Shown piece by piece: positions 22,555-30,438 of a DNA stretch of 36,751 bases (position 1 is the first letter of the stretch; every line of letters starts with the position of its first letter). The position numbers were made by a program, and so were the translations under genes. The notes beneath the pieces are model-generated. The model ran no database searches and was not told the origin of the DNA. It saw only the letters and a list, made by a program, of their open reading frames with translations. Source of the stretch: an uncultured Oscillospiraceae bacterium (GTDB taxonomy: Bacteria; Bacillota; Clostridia; Oscillospirales; Oscillospiraceae); assembly GCA_905234575.1 (NCBI GenBank), contig CAJOIG010000001.1, positions 1 through 36,751 of the forward strand, in the 5' to 3' direction.

Positions 22555-23375
22555 AAATCAATCTTTACGGCGAGATCGTCAGCGACGAGTGGGACTGGAT
22601 CTACAGTCTCTTCGAGATCCCGCACTGCTGCCCGCGGCTGGTGCGGGAGGCCATCGAGCAGCTGGGCGCGGACGAGGACCTGATCCTGGAGATCAACAGC
22701 CCCGGCGGCGACGTCTGGGCGGGGTTTGAGATCTTCGGCCTGCTGCAGGGCTGCCGCGCCCGCACGGAGGCGCACATCATCGCCATGGCGGCCAGCGCCG
22801 CCACCACGGTGTGCAGCGCCTGCGACACGGTGCTGGCCTCCCCCGTGGCCCAGGTCATGATCCACCAGCCCAGCACGTGGGGCGGGTACGTGAACAACGA
22901 CGGCGCGCGGGAGCTCCTGAACTTCCTGGACAGCGTGCGTGCGTCGATCATCAACGGCTACGTCATCAAGGCCGCGGGGAAGACGTCCCGGGACCGCTTC
23001 GAGGCGCTCGTGGACGAGAGCACCTGGATGCCGGTGCAGGACGCCATCGACCTGGGCCTCGTGGACGGGATCCTCGACGCCGATGAGGAGGCAGCGCAGC
23101 GCCTCCGGGAGCAGGGCGGGATCCTCGTGAGCAACATGGCAAGCCTCTCCCCCGCCCCCACGGCCCTCCTGGAGCGCTACGAGGCCGCCGTGCGGGCCGG
23201 GACGATGGCGGAGGCCCCCGGGCACCCGGTGGACCGCAGCGGCGCGCCGGCGGCCCCGGAAACGACCGACGCGGCGCCGGTGATCGACCGGGCGGACGCG
23301 GAGACGGTGGAAGACCTCATCGCCGACTGGAGGCTCCAGGCCGTCATTGACCTGGAGAGAGCGAGGCCGGTATGA
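22551..23375 (+). CDS. ClpP-type head maturation protease
   Basis: 274 residues. Catalytic S82 (MAASAAT), H105 (MIHQPS) and probable D155; INSPGGDVW at 48-56 builds the oxyanion region. It cleaves the capsid delta domain and itself. Pro-rich linker after residue 210. ATGA-coupled on both sides. It precedes the portal here. Confidence 0.93.
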   Translation: MKINLYGEIVSDEWDWIYSLFEIPHCCPRLVREAIEQLGADEDLILEINSPGGDVWAGFEIFGLLQGCRARTEAHIIAMAASAATTVCSACDTVLASPVAQVMIHQPSTWGGYVNNDGARELLNFLDSVRASIINGYVIKAAGKTSRDRFEALVDESTWMPVQDAIDLGLVDGILDADEEAAQRLREQGGILVSNMASLSPAPTALLERYEAAVRAGTMAEAPGHPVDRSGAPAAPETTDAAPVIDRADAETVEDLIADWRLQAVIDLERARPV

Positions 23376-24661
23376 ACAGACTGGAACGGGGCCTTGCGTC
23401 CCTCTTTCCCGGCGACCGGCCCAGGGACCCCCCGGCGGCGCGGGACGCCGTGACGGTGGAAAGCCTCGGCCTTTCCGGCAGCCCGATCCGGACGGATCTG
23501 GACAGCGCCATGAAGCTCTCCACGGTGAGCCGGTGCATCGACATCCTGAGCGACAGCATGGGGAAGATGCCGTTTTTCATCTACGACGCGGCCACCCGCG
23601 AACGGGTGCAGCACCCGGTGCTGGAGCTCATGAACCTGCGCCCCAACCCCTGGCAGACGCCGTTTGCCTTCCGCAAGCAGGTGGAGGCCGAGCGCGTGTG
23701 CAGCGGCAACGGCGTCGCCTGGATCCGCCGGGATCCCCGGACCCTGGCGCCTGTGGAGCTCGTGCCCATCCCCTGGGGCAAGTGGACCGTGCAGCTTCTC
23801 ACCGACGGGGCGCTGCGGTACACCCTGACCCACCCCTTCACCGGGGAGACCGTCACCTGCGGCCGGATGGACGTGATCCACGTGACGGCCTTCACCCGGA
23901 ACGGATACAAGGGTATCGGCTACCTGGAACGGGCCCGGGAGACGATCCTGGCCGCCCGGGCCGCCCAGGAATACAGCAGCAGCTACTACCAGAACGGGGG
24001 ACAGCCCTCCGGCATCCTGCGGACGGAGTCCGACCTCTCCGGCGAGCTGACCGTGACGGACCCGGACGGGACGCATCGGACCATCAGCAAGAAAGACCGC
24101 ATCCGCGAGGAGTGGGAGAAGCGGCACAGCGGCCCCCAGAACGCCCAGCGGATCGCCGTGCTGGACCTGGGCCTCGACTACAAGCCCCTCTCCATCTCCA
24201 ACCGGGACGCCCAGTTCGTCGAGCAGACGGCGCTCTCCGTGGAGGACATCGCGCGGTTCTTCGGCGTGCCCCTGTACAAGCTCCAGGCGGGAAAGCAGAG
24301 CTACAGCTCCAACGAGCAGAACGCCATCGAGTACGTCGTCGGCACCCTGCACCCCAACGCCACCGGGTGGGAGCAGGAGCTCCTCTACAAGCTCCTGACG
24401 CCCCAGGACATCAGCCGGGGCCTGCGAGTCCGCGGGAACCTCATGAACGAGCTTCGGGGCGACTTCCAGAGCCGGGGCGCGTGGTACCGCAATATGCGGG
24501 ACAACGGCGGCTTCTCGGTGAACGACATCCGGGCGCTGGAGGACATGCCCGACGTGGAGGGCGGCGACGACCACTACGCGAGCCTCAACTATGTGCCCCT
24601 GGCGGACTGGGCGGAGCTTAGCCGGCAGCGCGCCGCGGGCGGAAACGGGGGCGGCGCGTGA
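23372..24661 (+). CDS. Portal protein, HK97 family
   Basis: 429 residues. Typical pieces: STVSRCIDILSDSMGKMP, HPVLELMNLRPNPWQTP, ISNRDAQFVEQTALSVEDIAR with FFGVPLYKL, and AIEYVVGTLHPNATGWEQEL. It forms the 12-subunit channel for DNA. ATGA overlap with the protease. Confidence 0.95.
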   Translation: MNRLERGLASLFPGDRPRDPPAARDAVTVESLGLSGSPIRTDLDSAMKLSTVSRCIDILSDSMGKMPFFIYDAATRERVQHPVLELMNLRPNPWQTPFAFRKQVEAERVCSGNGVAWIRRDPRTLAPVELVPIPWGKWTVQLLTDGALRYTLTHPFTGETVTCGRMDVIHVTAFTRNGYKGIGYLERARETILAARAAQEYSSSYYQNGGQPSGILRTESDLSGELTVTDPDGTHRTISKKDRIREEWEKRHSGPQNAQRIAVLDLGLDYKPLSISNRDAQFVEQTALSVEDIARFFGVPLYKLQAGKQSYSSNEQNAIEYVVGTLHPNATGWEQELLYKLLTPQDISRGLRVRGNLMNELRGDFQSRGAWYRNMRDNGGFSVNDIRALEDMPDVEGGDDHYASLNYVPLADWAELSRQRAAGGNGGGA

Positions 24662-24807
24662 TGGTGACGGTCCTGTTCCTGCTGGGCGTGGCAGCCCTGG
24701 CCGCCGGGGTGGGGATGATCTTTCTCCCCGCCGGGATCATCACGGCGGGCGTTGGCCTGGTGGCCCTGGCACTGATCCTCGCGAGAGGATCCAACAACAG
24801 CAAATAA
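24661..24807 (+). CDS. 48-residue membrane protein between portal and capsid
   Basis: TGATG overlap with the portal stop. The product is two hydrophobic segments (VLFLLGVAALAAGVGMIFL and a second ending LVALALILA) and a short polar tail. Unusual in a head gene cluster; possibly a small lysis- or entry-related membrane peptide. Function unknown. Confidence 0.72.
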   Translation: MVTVLFLLGVAALAAGVGMIFLPAGIITAGVGLVALALILARGSNNSK

Positions 24808-24855
24808 CCGCGGCCCGGCCGCTGTTATAAATACTATCTTTTTGGAGGTAACAAC

Positions 24856-26043
24856 ATGAAGAGAAAACTCATCGCACTGGCCGCGGACCGCAAGGCTTGC
24901 CTGGACGCGGCGGAGAACGCCCTGAACAGCAACGATCAGGCGACCTTCGACTCCAAGATGGAGGAGCTCAAAAACATCGACGGTCAGATCAAGGACGTCA
25001 AGGCCCTGATCGCCGCCCAGGAGACCGTCATCGACACCGACCGCATGAGCGCGGGAGAGGTGAGCGACATGATGGCCGACCGGGGCGAGAAGATCCTCAA
25101 CCACGAGCGCGTGAAGATCACCACCGGCGAGATCCTGAAGGGTCTCCGCAACGCCGTGACCATCGGCGGCACCCTGGTGCAGCCCACGGGCGCGGGCAGC
25201 GAGATCCACGGCGGCGAGGACGCTATTTCCTCGATCCTGGATCTCGTCCAGGTGGAGGATTATACCGGCCTTTCCGGCTACGAGGAGCCCTATGTCGTGA
25301 GCGAGTTCGACGGCACCGCGGGCGGCATCGGCACGAACTCCGGCCAGGCCCGCACCGCCAGCGACGATCCCACCTTCGGCATCGCGCAGATCAAGCCCGT
25401 GGAGGTCACTACCACGAGCTATGTGGACCGGAACATCGCCAAGCTCAGTCCGGCCAACTATTACGCCAAGGTGCAGCGGATGGCCCTGCGCGCCCTGCGC
25501 CGGAAGGCGGCCGCCCTGATCGTGAACGGCTACAGCGTGAGCTCGGACGTGACCTATGGCATCAAGACCGCCGTGAACAAGGCCGGCAGCGCCATCTGCG
25601 CCGCGGACACCTACAGCGCCATCGACGTGAACACCCTCGACGACCTGTACTTCGCCTACGGCGCGGACAGCGAGATGGGCGGCCAGGCGGCCCTTTTCCT
25701 GAAGAAGGGCGACCTGAAGACCATCGGCCAGCTGCGGGGCACCAACGAGAAGCGCCGCCTGTTCACCATCACCCCCCAGGGCAACGGCAACCGCGGCGTG
25801 ATCGCCGACGGCGGCGTGCAGATCCCCTATGTGCTGACGCCCCCCCTGAGCGACGGCGACCTGATCTACGGCAACCCCCTGCACTACATCCTCGGCCTCT
25901 TCGGCGACTACGAGATCCGCGTGGACGAGTCCGTGAAATCCGTGGAGCGTCTGCACACCATCCTGGGCGATGTGGCCCTGGGCGGCAACGTGGTGTGGCA
26001 CCACGGCTTCGTCTACTACTCCAAGGCTCTGAGCCAGGGCTGA
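24856..26043 (+). CDS. Major capsid protein, HK97 fold
   Basis: 395 residues. The first 80 or so form a coiled-coil scaffolding (delta) domain; then the HK97-fold body with GGTLVQPTGAGSEI near 109, EPYVVSEFDGTAGG near 145 and an end VVWHHGFVYYSKAL. The protease upstream would cut in the region near residue 100. GGAGG upstream of the ATG is strong. Confidence 0.94.
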   Translation: MKRKLIALAADRKACLDAAENALNSNDQATFDSKMEELKNIDGQIKDVKALIAAQETVIDTDRMSAGEVSDMMADRGEKILNHERVKITTGEILKGLRNAVTIGGTLVQPTGAGSEIHGGEDAISSILDLVQVEDYTGLSGYEEPYVVSEFDGTAGGIGTNSGQARTASDDPTFGIAQIKPVEVTTTSYVDRNIAKLSPANYYAKVQRMALRALRRKAAALIVNGYSVSSDVTYGIKTAVNKAGSAICAADTYSAIDVNTLDDLYFAYGADSEMGGQAALFLKKGDLKTIGQLRGTNEKRRLFTITPQGNGNRGVIADGGVQIPYVLTPPLSDGDLIYGNPLHYILGLFGDYEIRVDESVKSVERLHTILGDVALGGNVVWHHGFVYYSKALSQG

Positions 26044-26049
26044 TAAACC

Positions 26050-26379
26050 ATGGCGGGGAAATCGGCAGCGGCTTTGGCCGCCGAGGCTGAGGAGGCAGCG
26101 GCTGCCGCCCTCGAAGCCTGCAAGACGTACATGCACGTGGACGGGGACGAGGAGGACGACCTGATCCGGGACGAGCTCATGCCTGCCGCGAAGGCGTACC
26201 TGGCCGGCGCCGGCATCCCGGAGCCGGAGGAGGACAGCCGCCTGTACACCCTGGCGGTCCACTCCCTGACCCTGCATTACTTCGACCACCGGGACGCGGT
26301 CGGCGGGGAGGCGCCTCTCCCCACCGGCCTGCGGCCCATCCTGAACCAGCTCAAGCACAGCGGCAGCGCACCGCTGTGA
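26050..26379 (+). CDS. Head-tail connector (gp6-like)
   Basis: 109 residues, mostly helical: an Ala/Glu-rich first helix, then DLIRDELMPAAKAYLAGAGIPEPEEDSRLYTLAVHSLTLHYFD in parts, typical of the gp6/gp15 connector. It docks under the portal. No strong ribosome site, but close to the capsid stop. Confidence 0.87.
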   Translation: MAGKSAAALAAEAEEAAAAALEACKTYMHVDGDEEDDLIRDELMPAAKAYLAGAGIPEPEEDSRLYTLAVHSLTLHYFDHRDAVGGEAPLPTGLRPILNQLKHSGSAPL

Positions 26380-26380
26380 C

Positions 26381-26397
26381 GTGTCCTACCAGGACAC
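26381..26397. repeat. 17-bp palindrome of the second class, copy 2 (7-3-7)
   Basis: GTGTCCTACCAGGACAC in the gap between the connector stop and the major tail gene, 26 bases before that ATG. Same arms as 21215-21231. Confidence 0.83.
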
Positions 26398-26422
26398 AAT
26401 CCATCTTAAGGAGGATCACGCT

Positions 26423-26839
26423 ATGAGTAAATCAAACTCCATCGGCACGAAGCTGATGGTGAACAACAAGAAGGTCGGCGGCCTGAACAGCATCAACGGC
26501 ATCCAGATCAACGCCGACAGCATCGACGTGTCCGACTTCGACAACACCTCCGGCTACAGGGACAAGATCCCCGGCTGGAAGGAGGTCGGCGATCTGACCG
26601 CCTCCGGTTTCCTGGACGGCGACGACGAGGGCCAGGACGAGTGCTACGCCCTTCTGGCCAGCGGCGACGTGGTGCCCTGCCAGATCGTCTTCCCGACGAA
26701 GATCGGCAAGACCTGGAGCTTCAACGCCGGCGTGGTGGGCTTCACCACCGGCGCGGAGATCGGCGACGCCATCACCTTCGAGGTGACCTTCGCCGTGAGC
26801 GGCACGCCCACGCTGGCGGCCAGCGCCGTCAGCGCGTAA
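26423..26839 (+). CDS. Major tail protein
   Basis: 138 residues. Beta-rich, with the DSIDVSDFDNTSGYRDKIPG region at about 32-51 and a closing ITFEVTFAVSGTPTL typical of siphophage tail tubes (phage tail tube protein family). AAGGAGG precedes the ATG by about a normal distance. Confidence 0.9.
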   Translation: MSKSNSIGTKLMVNNKKVGGLNSINGIQINADSIDVSDFDNTSGYRDKIPGWKEVGDLTASGFLDGDDEGQDECYALLASGDVVPCQIVFPTKIGKTWSFNAGVVGFTTGAEIGDAITFEVTFAVSGTPTLAASAVSA

Positions 26840-26851
26840 CGGAGGCCCCCT

Positions 26852-27280
26852 ATGGACGAGAATACAATGGACCAGACCGCGGAGACCCCGGCGCGGCCGC
26901 AGATCGAGCCCCCCACCGTCGAGCTGGGGGGCCGGCTGTGGGAGCTGCGCTTCGGGCACAAGGCCATGCGTATGTTCTGCCGGGCCGCGAAGTGCACCCT
27001 CTCCGACCTGGAGAAGGCCCTGGACACCTACGACAACGAGATCGCCCTTCTGTGGTGCATCGTGAGCACCCAGGACCCCGCCGTGAAGCGGGAGGAGCTG
27101 GAGGACTGGCTGGACGACATGCTGCTGGAGGATCTCTTCTCCCTGGTGCAGGACTGCTTTGCCGCGGCCCTGCCCAACACCTACGGCCGGAGACTGCAGA
27201 AGGCGCGGGCCGCGCTGGCCGCCGAGGACGAGGCAAACCCTACGACCGGGGCCCCGGCCGGTACTTCCGCGACAGCCTGA
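26852..27280 (+). CDS. Tail assembly chaperone G
   Basis: 142 residues. LRFGHKAMRMFCRAAKC near 32-48 and a helical acidic body; matches the gpG-like chaperone that precedes tape measure. The zero-frame product ends in PTTGAPAGTSATA. Part of ribosomes should slip at AAACCCT near its end to make the longer form. Confidence 0.85.
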   Translation: MDENTMDQTAETPARPQIEPPTVELGGRLWELRFGHKAMRMFCRAAKCTLSDLEKALDTYDNEIALLWCIVSTQDPAVKREELEDWLDDMLLEDLFSLVQDCFAAALPNTYGRRLQKARAALAAEDEANPTTGAPAGTSATA

Positions 27281-27567
27281 AGGCCGCCGCCCGGATCGGC
27301 GTCACCCTCTCCGAGTGGGAGAGGATGACGCCCCGGGAGCTGGACGCGATGCTGGAGGCCCGGGCGGAGCAGGCGGAGGTCGAGGACCGGCAGACCCGGC
27401 TGAAGATCTACAACCTGGCCGCCGCGGTGCGGACCATGATCTGGGCGAAGAACCCGCCCAGCTATGAGCGGATGTTCCCGGAGGACCGGAAGAACGACAT
27501 GACCGACGAGGAGATGTATGCCCAGGTACGGGCACTGAACGCCCTCTTCGGCGGATCGGAGGAGTAA
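26852..27567 (+). CDS. Tail assembly chaperone GT, -1 frameshift product
   Basis: The -1 frame from 27241 (YDRGPGRYFRDSL) runs to 27567, just before the tape measure start, and has no start of its own. The slip site AAACCCT (27235-27241) fits X XXY YYZ exactly: codons AAC CCT slip to AAA CCC. The joined protein would be 238 residues: 130 from the first frame plus 108. G+C-rich pairing (ACCGG/CCGGT) follows the site. The layout matches the G/GT pair of lambda-like phages. Confidence 0.85.
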
Positions 27568-30054
27568 ATGGCCGTTATCAAAAACATGATGGTACGCGTG
27601 GGGGCGGACGTCTCCGGCTTCACGACCCAAATGACAAAGGCCTCCAAGTCCGTGAAGGGGCTGCAGACCGGCGTGGGACAGAGCCTCAAAGGCATCCAGG
27701 GCGCCATGGCGGGGCTTCGGACCGCCCTGGGGGCCCTGGGCATCGGCGTGGGCATCCACGCCATTGCCGGCGCCGTACAGGAGGCCAAGGAGGCCTATGA
27801 CGAGGCGTCGGAGGCCTCCATGAAGCTGGCCACGGCCATGCGGAACACCATGGGCGCCCGGAACGAGGAGATCCAGAGCGTGCTGGACCTGTGCGAGGCC
27901 CAGCAGAGGCTCGGGATCATCGAGGACGACACCCAGGTGGCGGGGGCCCAGGAGCTGGCCACCTACCTGCGGCTCTCGGACAGCCTCAAGACCCTCATCC
28001 CCGCCATGACCGACATGGTGGCCCAGCAGTACGGCTTTTCCGCCTCGGCGGAGAACGCGGTGAACATCGCCACCATGATGGGCAAGGTCATGGAGGGCCA
28101 GACCGGCGCCCTGCGCCGCTACGGCTATTACTTCACCGAGGCGGAGGAGGCCATCCTCAAGTACGGCACGGAATCGGAACGGGCCGCCACCCTGGCGGGA
28201 ATCATCGAGCAGAGCGTGGGAGGCATGAACCAGGCCCTGGCCCAGACCCCCACGGGGCGGCAGCAGCAGCTGGCGAACACCCTGGGCGACGTGAAGGAGC
28301 AGTTCGGCGCCGCGGCCCGGGCGGTGGGGACCCTCTTCCTGCCGCTGATGTGGAAGGCGGCGGAGGCGCTCGGCTCTGTGGCCGCCTGGGCGGAACGGGC
28401 GGCAAACTCCCTCGGGAGGGTCTTCGGCACCGCGCCCCTGCTGACCGACTGGAAGACCGTCAGCATCGGGGTCTCGGGCTACGGCGACGCCTGGGAGGAC
28501 ACCGCCGACGCAGCCTCCGACGCGGGAGACGCCGTCACCGCCGCCGGGAAGGCCGCCTCTGAGGCCCGGAACAAGATCCTGGGCTTCGACGAGCTGAACA
28601 TCCTGGGAGACGACGTGACGGCCTCGGCGGGCTCCGGGAGCCTGGGCGCCGGCGCCGGTCTGGGTGACCTGGGCATCGGCGACATCGCCGCGGCGCTTCC
28701 CTCGGCCATGCAGGGCCTGCTGGACAAGGAGGTGGGGGACATCCCCTGGCTGACGAACCTGGTGCAGTGGATGAAGGATAGTTATGACTCTGCGCAACCA
28801 CGTAGGGTCGCATTTAAACTAGCAATAAAGGACGTCCTCTTCGACTGGAAGGACCTGAACCCGGAGCAGATCGCCCAGAAGGCCATCAGCGGCCTGGGTG
28901 TGCTGCTGGGCGCCGGTACCGGCTTTATGCTGGGCGGCGTGCCCGGGGCCATCGTGGGCACCCTGCTGGGGCTGGGGCTCACCCTGGTGGCCGATTCCGC
29001 CATCTTTGACCATGACGGGGTGCTGGACCGGAATGAGATCGCCTCCATGCTGGAGATCGGCCTGAACGGCCTGGTGGGCGGCGCCATCGGCTTTGCCGTG
29101 GGCGGCCCGGCCGGGGCGCTGCTGGGCGCCACCATCGGCGTGGGCGTCACCCTGCTGGCAAAGACCATCGAGTCGCAGCTGGGCGAGAAGGGGCAGAAGA
29201 TCCTGTCCGGGATCGTGGACGGGCTGAACTACGGCATAGCCGGCGGCGTGGGCGGGGTCCTGGGCTTTATGGTCGGCGGACCCGGCGGCGCGGCCATCGG
29301 GCTGCTGGCGGGCCTGGGGATCACCTTTGCCATCGGAAAGCTCAAGGCAAACTATACGGACGGCGACAACGGCCGCAGCAAGTACAAAAGCGGCGCGGCC
29401 TGGTTTCTGTGCGGTGTGCTGGGCATGCCGACGGATGAGGAGGTCAACGCCTGGTTTGCCCAGCTGGGGCGGGATCTCATGGAGGATCTGAGGGTCCTGA
29501 TCATCAACCCCGTCCTGGACGCCTTCGATTCGATCCGCGGCCTGTGGGACCGGCTGAAGAGCTGGTGGAGCAATCTCACCCTAGGCGCGATCAACATCAA
29601 AATGCCGCACTTCTCGTGGAGCTGGCAGAGCGTCGGAGGGGTCCTCTCCGTGCCGAAGATCTCCGTGGACTGGTACGCCCGCGGCGGCGTATTCGACAGC
29701 CCCAGCGTCATCGGCGTGGGCGAGGCCGGCAAGGAGGCCGTGGTGCCCCTGGAGCGCAACGCCGGGTGGATCGACCAGGTGGCCGGCTCCCTGGCGGACC
29801 GGCTGGACCGGCTGACCGCCGCCGGGAGCTACGGCAGCGCCTACCGGGCCCCGGCCGGCTCCGGCGGAGGCCCCGAGGCCTTCCTGGCCGCCTTCGGCGG
29901 GGATCTGATGCGGGCCATGGAGAGCCGGGAGCCCAGCCGTCCGGTCACCACCATCTTCAAGGTCGGCGAGCGCGAGTTCGCCCGGGCGACCTACGACGCC
30001 CGGAACGCGGTAAAGAAGGAAAAGGGCTTCTCTCTCATCTCAAACTTTACGTAA
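27568..30054 (+). CDS. Tail tape measure protein
   Basis: 828 residues, short for siphophages and so a short tail. N-terminal coiled region (MVRVGADVSGFTTQMTKAS, KSVKGLQTGVG); three related glycine-rich hydrophobic hairpins at about 445-475, 500-530 and 555-590 that could span a membrane; and a conserved end GVGEAGKEAVVPLERN. An A+T-rich patch of about 60 bases (28768-28835) uses unlike codons. Confidence 0.93.
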   Translation: MAVIKNMMVRVGADVSGFTTQMTKASKSVKGLQTGVGQSLKGIQGAMAGLRTALGALGIGVGIHAIAGAVQEAKEAYDEASEASMKLATAMRNTMGARNEEIQSVLDLCEAQQRLGIIEDDTQVAGAQELATYLRLSDSLKTLIPAMTDMVAQQYGFSASAENAVNIATMMGKVMEGQTGALRRYGYYFTEAEEAILKYGTESERAATLAGIIEQSVGGMNQALAQTPTGRQQQLANTLGDVKEQFGAAARAVGTLFLPLMWKAAEALGSVAAWAERAANSLGRVFGTAPLLTDWKTVSIGVSGYGDAWEDTADAASDAGDAVTAAGKAASEARNKILGFDELNILGDDVTASAGSGSLGAGAGLGDLGIGDIAAALPSAMQGLLDKEVGDIPWLTNLVQWMKDSYDSAQPRRVAFKLAIKDVLFDWKDLNPEQIAQKAISGLGVLLGAGTGFMLGGVPGAIVGTLLGLGLTLVADSAIFDHDGVLDRNEIASMLEIGLNGLVGGAIGFAVGGPAGALLGATIGVGVTLLAKTIESQLGEKGQKILSGIVDGLNYGIAGGVGGVLGFMVGGPGGAAIGLLAGLGITFAIGKLKANYTDGDNGRSKYKSGAAWFLCGVLGMPTDEEVNAWFAQLGRDLMEDLRVLIINPVLDAFDSIRGLWDRLKSWWSNLTLGAINIKMPHFSWSWQSVGGVLSVPKISVDWYARGGVFDSPSVIGVGEAGKEAVVPLERNAGWIDQVAGSLADRLDRLTAAGSYGSAYRAPAGSGGGPEAFLAAFGGDLMRAMESREPSRPVTTIFKVGEREFARATYDARNAVKKEKGFSLISNFT

Positions 30055-30071
30055 GGAAGGAGGGACGCGCC

Positions 30072-30434
30072 ATGGCGTTTCTCATCGACGGCGTGGATTA
30101 CACCGACACCATCGCGGCCGGCGGCCTCAAATGGCAGCGCAACGACATCGACGGCCCGAACGCCGGACGGAACAAGAGCGGCACCATGATCCGTGACCGG
30201 ATCGCCACCAAGATGCGGACCGACTGGAAATGCCGCCCCCTGCCCGGGCCCCGGAACCGTCAGCTCCTGCAGGCGCTGACGCCGGAATTTGTCACCGTCA
30301 CCTACGACGACCCGCAGGACGGCGCGGCCACCCGCGTCATGTACGCGAACAACCTGACCTCGGAATTCCTCATGCGCCGCCCGGACGGGACCGACTGGTG
30401 GCAGAACACGCAGTTCCCGCTGGTCGAGAGGTGA
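30072..30434 (+). CDS. Small tail-tip protein (distal-tail neighbour)
   Basis: 120 residues, opening MAFLIDGVDYTDTIAAGG with WQRND and a PLPGPRNRQLLQALTPEF segment. Its position between tape measure and hub fits a distal tail or baseplate component in clostridial siphophages. Not a full-length Dit, so the role is inference. Confidence 0.78.
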   Translation: MAFLIDGVDYTDTIAAGGLKWQRNDIDGPNAGRNKSGTMIRDRIATKMRTDWKCRPLPGPRNRQLLQALTPEFVTVTYDDPQDGAATRVMYANNLTSEFLMRRPDGTDWWQNTQFPLVER

Positions 30435-30438
30435 GGCG

